Assembly (NCBI GenBank): GCA_003527165.1
Contig: DPSI01000361.1
Span: forward strand, 8,679 to 17,137
Direction: 5' to 3'
Length of the DNA: 8,459 nucleotides
Source: Pseudomonas sp.
GTDB lineage: Bacteria; Pseudomonadota; Gammaproteobacteria; Pseudomonadales; Pseudomonadaceae
A program made the position numbers and the translations under genes. Positions 5,613-8,459 of the stretch are shown one piece after another (within the stretch, counting starts at the first letter, position 1; every line of letters begins with the position of its first letter). The notes under the pieces were generated by a model. It had not been told where the DNA came from. It searched no databases and worked only from the letters and a program-made list of their open reading frames with translations.

Positions 5613-6635
5613 ATGAAGCGCATCCAGGTTCTAGACAGCCACACCGGTGGCGAACCGACCCGGTTGGTGATTAACGGTTTCCCGCAGCTCGGAACCGGCA
5701 GCATGGCCGAACGCCGTAAACTACTTGCCGAACGTTTCGATGACTGGCGCGCCGCAACCATGCTCGAACCGCGCGGCAGCGACGTGCTGGTCGGCGCCCT
5801 GCTTTGCGAGCCGGTGGACCCAACGGCCTGTGCCGGCGTCATCTTTTTCAATAACAGCGGCTACCTGGGCATGTGCGGCCACGGCACCATCGGGCTGGTG
5901 GTTTCGCTGGCGCATCTGGGGCGCATCCAGCCAGGGACTCACCGCATCGAAACGCCGGTAGGCACCGTGCAGGCAACACTGCACGAGGACCGCTCGGTCA
6001 GCGTGCGCAACGTGCCTGCCTATCGCTACCGCAAGGCAGTCGATGTCGAAGTGCCAGGGCATGGCACCGTGACCGGTGATATCGCCTGGGGCGGTAACTG
6101 GTTTTTCCTCGTGGCCGAGCATGGGCAGCGCATCGCAGGCGATAATCTCGAGGCGCTCACCGCTTACACCTGGGCGGTGCGCCAGGCCCTGGATGCCCAA
6201 GGCATACGCGGCGAAGACGGCGGCGACGTCGATCATATCGAGCTGTTCGCCGAGTCTGAACAGCCGAAAGGCTCGCAGCCAAGCGTCGCCAGCGAAGAGG
6301 AGGCTGAGCCTGCTCCTAACGACACCCCATCGAGCGCAGCAGCTTCGCTGCGAGCCGACAGCCGCAACTTCGTCCTGTGCCCGGGCAAGGCCTATGACCG
6401 CTCGCCCTGCGGCACCGGCACCAGCGCCAAGCTGGCCTGTCTTGCGGCGGACAGCAAGTTGCAGCCCGGCGAGATCTGGCGGCAGGCTAGCGTCATCGGC
6501 AGTGAATTCCTCGCCAGTTACGAACCGGACGGTGATCGCATCGTGCCGACGATCCGCGGTCGCGCGCATCTGAGCGCCGAAGCCACACTGCTGATCGAGG
6601 ACGACGACCCCTTCGCCTGGGGCATTCGAGCGTGA
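5613..6635 (+). CDS. lhpA: 4-hydroxyproline 2-epimerase with an in-frame insertion
   Basis: This 340-residue cofactor-independent enzyme of the proline racemase family interconverts trans-4-hydroxy-L-proline and cis-4-hydroxy-D-proline, the first step of hydroxyproline catabolism. Both catalytic cysteines are present: Cys88 in MCGHGTIG and Cys266 in [10 protein letters not shown]. This separates it from trans-3-hydroxyproline dehydratases, where one cysteine is replaced. MCGHGTIG also favours hydroxyproline epimerase over proline racemase. From memory of P. putida HypE (about 308 residues, cysteines at 88 and 236), the second cysteine is displaced by about 30 residues. This is explained by an 87-bp inverted-repeat-bounded segment encoding residues 220-248 (acidic, Ser/Ala/Pro-rich), placed just before the conserved DSRNFV. 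Activity is probably retained because the motifs flank the insertion intact, but this is inferred. The stop overlaps the next start (GTGA). The gene is also called hypE. Confidence 0.93.
   Translation: MKRIQVLDSHTGGEPTRLVINGFPQLGTGSMAERRKLLAERFDDWRAATMLEPRGSDVLVGALLCEPVDPTACAGVIFFNNSGYLGMCGHGTIGLVVSLAHLGRIQPGTHRIETPVGTVQATLHEDRSVSVRNVPAYRYRKAVDVEVPGHGTVTGDIAWGGNWFFLVAEHGQRIAGDNLEALTAYTWAVRQALDAQGIRGEDGGDVDHIELFAESEQPKGSQPSVASEEEAEPAPNDTPSSAAASLRADSRNFVLCPGKAYDRSPCGTGTSAKLACLAADSKLQPGEIWRQASVIGSEFLASYEPDGDRIVPTIRGRAHLSAEATLLIEDDDPFAWGIRA
6270..6356. repeat. REP/MITE-like palindromic element read in frame inside the epimerase
   Basis: This 87-bp segment is bounded by the perfect inverted repeat GGCTCGCAGC (6270-6279) and GCTGCGAGCC (6347-6356), extending to 14 of 15 matching positions. 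Internal hairpins are GAG-G-AGGC-TGA-GCCT-G-CTC (6297-6315, one G·G mismatch) and CGCAGC-AGCTTC-GCTGCG (6335-6352). The length is exactly 29 codons, begins on a codon boundary and has no stop. The encoded stretch has no counterpart in the HypE sequence I recall, and its low complexity differs from the rest of the enzyme. The arrangement of terminal inverted repeat, nested hairpins and small size resembles Pseudomonas REP-type or miniature elements that are normally intergenic. No transposase is present nearby. Confidence 0.68.
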
Positions 6636-7783
6636 ATGCGGACGTCAGCATCATTGGCGCCGGTATCATTGGCGCGGCCTGTGCTCACGAACTGGCCGCC
6701 AACGGCCTCGACGTGCTGCTCCTCGACGCCCAACGCGGCGGCGCCACGGCCGCCGGTATGGGCCATCTGGTGGCGCTGGACGACAACCCGGCCGAGCTGG
6801 CGCTGAGTGACTATTCGATCCAACGCTGGCGGGAGCTGGGCCGGTTGATGGACGAACGCTGCGGCTATCGCAACAACGGCACGCTCTGGCTTGCCGCTAG
6901 CGACGACGAGATGGCGGTGGCGGAAAGCAAGCTGAACGCCTTGTCCGAACAGGGCCTGAGCTGCGAGCTGCTCGGCTGCGCAGCGCTGAAAGCAGCCGAA
7001 CCGGAAGTGCGCAGCGGCCTACATGGCGCCCTGAAAGTCAGCGGGGACGGCATTCTCTACGCGCCCAATGCGGCACGCTGGCTGATCGCCCAGGGTGGCA
7101 AGCGCATCGTGCAGATGCCGGCGCGCGTGACGCGCGTACAGGGCCAACAGGTCGAGCTGAGCGATGGCCGCGTGCTGCGGGCGCAGGCGGTGGTGCTGGC
7201 CAACGGGATCCATGCGACCGAGCTATGCCCGGAGCTGCCGATTCAGCCGAAGAAAGGCCACTTGGTGATCACTGATCGCTACCCTGGCAGGATCAGCCAT
7301 ACCCCGGTCGAACTCGGCTATGTCACCAGCGCTCACAACAGCGAAGGCCCGTCGGTGGCCTGCAACATCCAACCGCGTCCGACCGGGCAGCTGTTCATCG
7401 GCTCCTCACGCCAGTTTGGTACCTGCGATCCGGAAATCGATAGCTGGATGCTGGCGCGGATGCTCAAGCGCGCCGTTGACTACATGCCGGGGCTAGCCCA
7501 GCTGAACGCCATTCGCAGCTGGACCGGCTTCCGCGCGGCGAGCCCGGACGGCCTGCCGCTGGTGGGCCCACATCCGAGGCAGCCGGGCCTGTGGCTGGCG
7601 GTCGGCCATGAGGGGCTGGGCGTCACCACGGCACCCGGCACGGCGGAGCTGCTGGTCGCACAGCTGCTGGGAAGGCCGTCGGCGTTGGCCATCGCGCCCT
7701 ATAGCCCGTCGCGCTTTTTCTGCTCGTCAGACGCCTCCTCGATGCTCGCCAACGCCAACGCCAACGAGAGCCTCCGGCCATGA
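6632..7783 (+). CDS. lhpB: D-hydroxyproline dehydrogenase beta subunit (FAD, DAO family)
   Basis: This 383-residue FAD-dependent amine/amino-acid oxidoreductase of the DAO/glycine-oxidase type is the likely subunit that oxidises cis-4-hydroxy-D-proline to the cyclic imine. The Rossmann motif GAGIIG is at 9-14, with an acidic residue (Asp32) at the end of beta-strand 2 for FAD ribose. [12 protein letters not shown] follows as the FAD-contacting segment. The C-terminal [17 protein letters not shown] and [18 protein letters not shown] are typical of the family. The GTG start overlaps the epimerase stop by 4 nt (GTGA), implying translational coupling. The last 21 or so residues after APYSPSRF look like an extra tail, including Ala-Asn repeats encoded by three tandem GCCAAC units. 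It resembles HcnC of hydrogen cyanide synthase, but the adjacent epimerase argues for the hydroxyproline enzyme. The symbol follows the P. aeruginosa lhpABFE order as I recall it. Confidence 0.88.
   Translation: MNADVSIIGAGIIGAACAHELAANGLDVLLLDAQRGGATAAGMGHLVALDDNPAELALSDYSIQRWRELGRLMDERCGYRNNGTLWLAASDDEMAVAESKLNALSEQGLSCELLGCAALKAAEPEVRSGLHGALKVSGDGILYAPNAARWLIAQGGKRIVQMPARVTRVQGQQVELSDGRVLRAQAVVLANGIHATELCPELPIQPKKGHLVITDRYPGRISHTPVELGYVTSAHNSEGPSVACNIQPRPTGQLFIGSSRQFGTCDPEIDSWMLARMLKRAVDYMPGLAQLNAIRSWTGFRAASPDGLPLVGPHPRQPGLWLAVGHEGLGVTTAPGTAELLVAQLLGRPSALAIAPYSPSRFFCSSDASSMLANANANESLRP
7748..7765 (+). repeat. Tandem GCCAAC repeat, three copies
   Basis: Three perfect 6-bp units lie back to back near the 3' end of the beta-subunit gene and encode Ala-Asn-Ala-Asn-Ala-Asn in the apparent C-terminal tail. 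Because each unit is two codons, copy-number change by slippage would lengthen or shorten the tail without a frameshift. Confidence 0.7.
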
Positions 7784-8016
7784 TTGAAATCACGCTCGAC
7801 GGCCACGTGCTGCACGTCGCCCCTGGCACCACGGTAGCCGCAGCGCTGTACCTCGGCGGCGATGGCGGCAGCCGGACCTCGGTATCCGGGGAGCGCCGTG
7901 CCCCGCTGTGCGGCATGGGTATCTGCCAGGAATGCCGGGTGACCATCGACGGCCAGCGCCGCCTTGCCTGCCAGACGCCCTGTGCAGCCGGCATGACCGT
8001 GGCAACCCGCTCATGA
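7780..8016 (+). CDS. lhpF: D-hydroxyproline dehydrogenase gamma subunit (2Fe-2S)
   Basis: This small 78-residue 2Fe-2S protein of the Fer2_4 type would pass electrons between the flavin subunits. The cluster ligands are Cys44, Cys49, Cys52 and Cys64, in the pattern C-x4-C-x2-C-x11-C (CGMGICQEC then ACQTPC). The N-terminal part, [20 protein letters not shown], is the usual ferredoxin-like beta-grasp start. ATG 7780 overlaps the beta-subunit stop as ATGA, and its own stop overlaps the next start the same way, so the three dehydrogenase subunits should be made together. In related enzymes (HcnABC, opine/nopaline oxidases) the equivalent domain is a separate small subunit or fused to alpha. Here it is separate, as in the P. 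aeruginosa hydroxyproline cluster. Confidence 0.9.
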   Translation: MIEITLDGHVLHVAPGTTVAAALYLGGDGGSRTSVSGERRAPLCGMGICQECRVTIDGQRRLACQTPCAAGMTVATRS

Positions 8017-8459
8017 AGCCGCATTACGACATCCTCATCGTCGGCGCCGGCCCTGCCGGGATGGCCGCCGCCCTCGCCGCCGCGCCCAGTGGCGCGAGCA
8101 TCGCGATACTCGACGACAACCCCGCCCCGGGTGGACAGATCTGGCGTGACGGACCGATGGTCGAGCTGCCAGCCAGCGCCCGTCAGCGGCGGCAGGCGCT
8201 GGCGGACGCCGCAAATATCGAGCTGTACTGCGGTGTGCGGGTGGTCGCGGCCCCCGGCGGCAAACAGTTGCTGCTCGAAGATGCACTACGGGGGTATCTG
8301 GTCGGTTACGACAAGCTGATCCTGTGCACCGGCGCGCGCGAGCTGCTGCTGCCCTTCCCCGGCTGGACACTGCCCGGCGTGACCGGCGCGGGCGGTCTGC
8401 AAGCGCTGATCAAGGGCGGCATGCCGGTGAACGATCAACGCCTGGTGATAGCCGGTAGC
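8013..8459 (+). CDS. lhpE: D-hydroxyproline dehydrogenase alpha subunit (partial, cut by window end)
   Basis: The first 149 codons of an FAD/NAD(P)-binding oxidoreductase are visible and no stop is reached. The N-terminal dinucleotide motif VGAGPAGMAAAL has glycines at 11, 13 and 16. PAPGGQIWR near residue 40 and ILCTGARELLLPFPGWTLPG are characteristic of the HcnB/opine-oxidase alpha subunits. The fragment ends in LVIAG, where the second dinucleotide-binding motif begins. Start ATG 8013 overlaps the gamma-subunit stop (ATGA) and lacks a clear ribosome site, consistent with translational coupling. Its role is probably electron acceptance and onward transfer in the alpha-beta-gamma dehydrogenase. 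The family alone would also allow an opine or cyanide-synthase subunit; the operon context supports the hydroxyproline assignment. Confidence 0.87.
   Translation, partial: MKPHYDILIVGAGPAGMAAALAAAPSGASIAILDDNPAPGGQIWRDGPMVELPASARQRRQALADAANIELYCGVRVVAAPGGKQLLLEDALRGYLVGYDKLILCTGARELLLPFPGWTLPGVTGAGGLQALIKGGMPVNDQRLVIAGS

Noticed and set aside
5721..6569. 282-codon leftward open frame antisense to the epimerase
   Set aside because: The epimerase on the other strand has both catalytic cysteine motifs; the antisense frame shows no recognisable domain.
6632..8459. Hydrogen cyanide synthase hcnABC
   Set aside because: The subunit architecture is similar, but the small 2Fe-2S gene lies between the two flavin genes instead of first, and the cluster is headed by an intact hydroxyproline epimerase.

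Overview
The window looks like a chromosomal segment from a gamma-proteobacterium of the Pseudomonas group (Pseudomonas or Stutzerimonas). The evidence is high GC content, dense coding, and gene order and protein sequences that match my memory of Pseudomonas loci: a two-subunit pyruvate carboxylase with a divergent LysR gene, and a hydroxyproline catabolic operon. The species cannot be fixed from the sequence alone.

Layout. Bases 1-245 contain no gene I can support, apart from an intrinsic terminator for the leftward operon (about 211-234). Bases 246-3557, read leftward, hold pycA (biotin carboxylase subunit, GTG start) followed by oadA/pycB (carboxyltransferase plus biotin carrier subunit). 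They are separated by an 81-bp gap with repeated PstI-like inverted repeats. A divergent promoter region of about 200 bp (3558-3757) separates pycA from a rightward LysR-family regulator, the counterpart of P. aeruginosa PycR. It carries overlapping promoter candidates and a dyad that may be the LysR site.

From 4816 to the right edge is a rightward hydroxyproline module. It contains a GntR/FCD regulator, 4-hydroxyproline 2-epimerase, and the beta (FAD, DAO-type), gamma (2Fe-2S) and alpha (FAD/NAD-type, cut by the window end) subunits of a D-hydroxyproline dehydrogenase. The last four genes are joined by three successive 4-nt stop/start overlaps, so they should be co-translated. The epimerase turns trans-4-hydroxy-L-proline into cis-4-hydroxy-D-proline and the dehydrogenase oxidises that. 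The route ends in 2-oxoglutarate, using enzymes presumably encoded beyond the window. The neighbouring pyruvate carboxylase also feeds the TCA cycle, by making oxaloacetate.

The most unusual observation is an 87-bp segment (6270-6356) inside the epimerase gene. It is bounded by a 10-bp perfect (15-bp imperfect) inverted repeat and has internal hairpins, like a REP/MITE-type palindromic element. It is a whole number of codons and is read through, adding a 29-residue acidic Ser/Ala/Pro-rich linker between the two catalytic cysteines while leaving both active-site motifs intact. I found no phage, CRISPR, RNA gene, transposase or clearly new defence or mobile system here.
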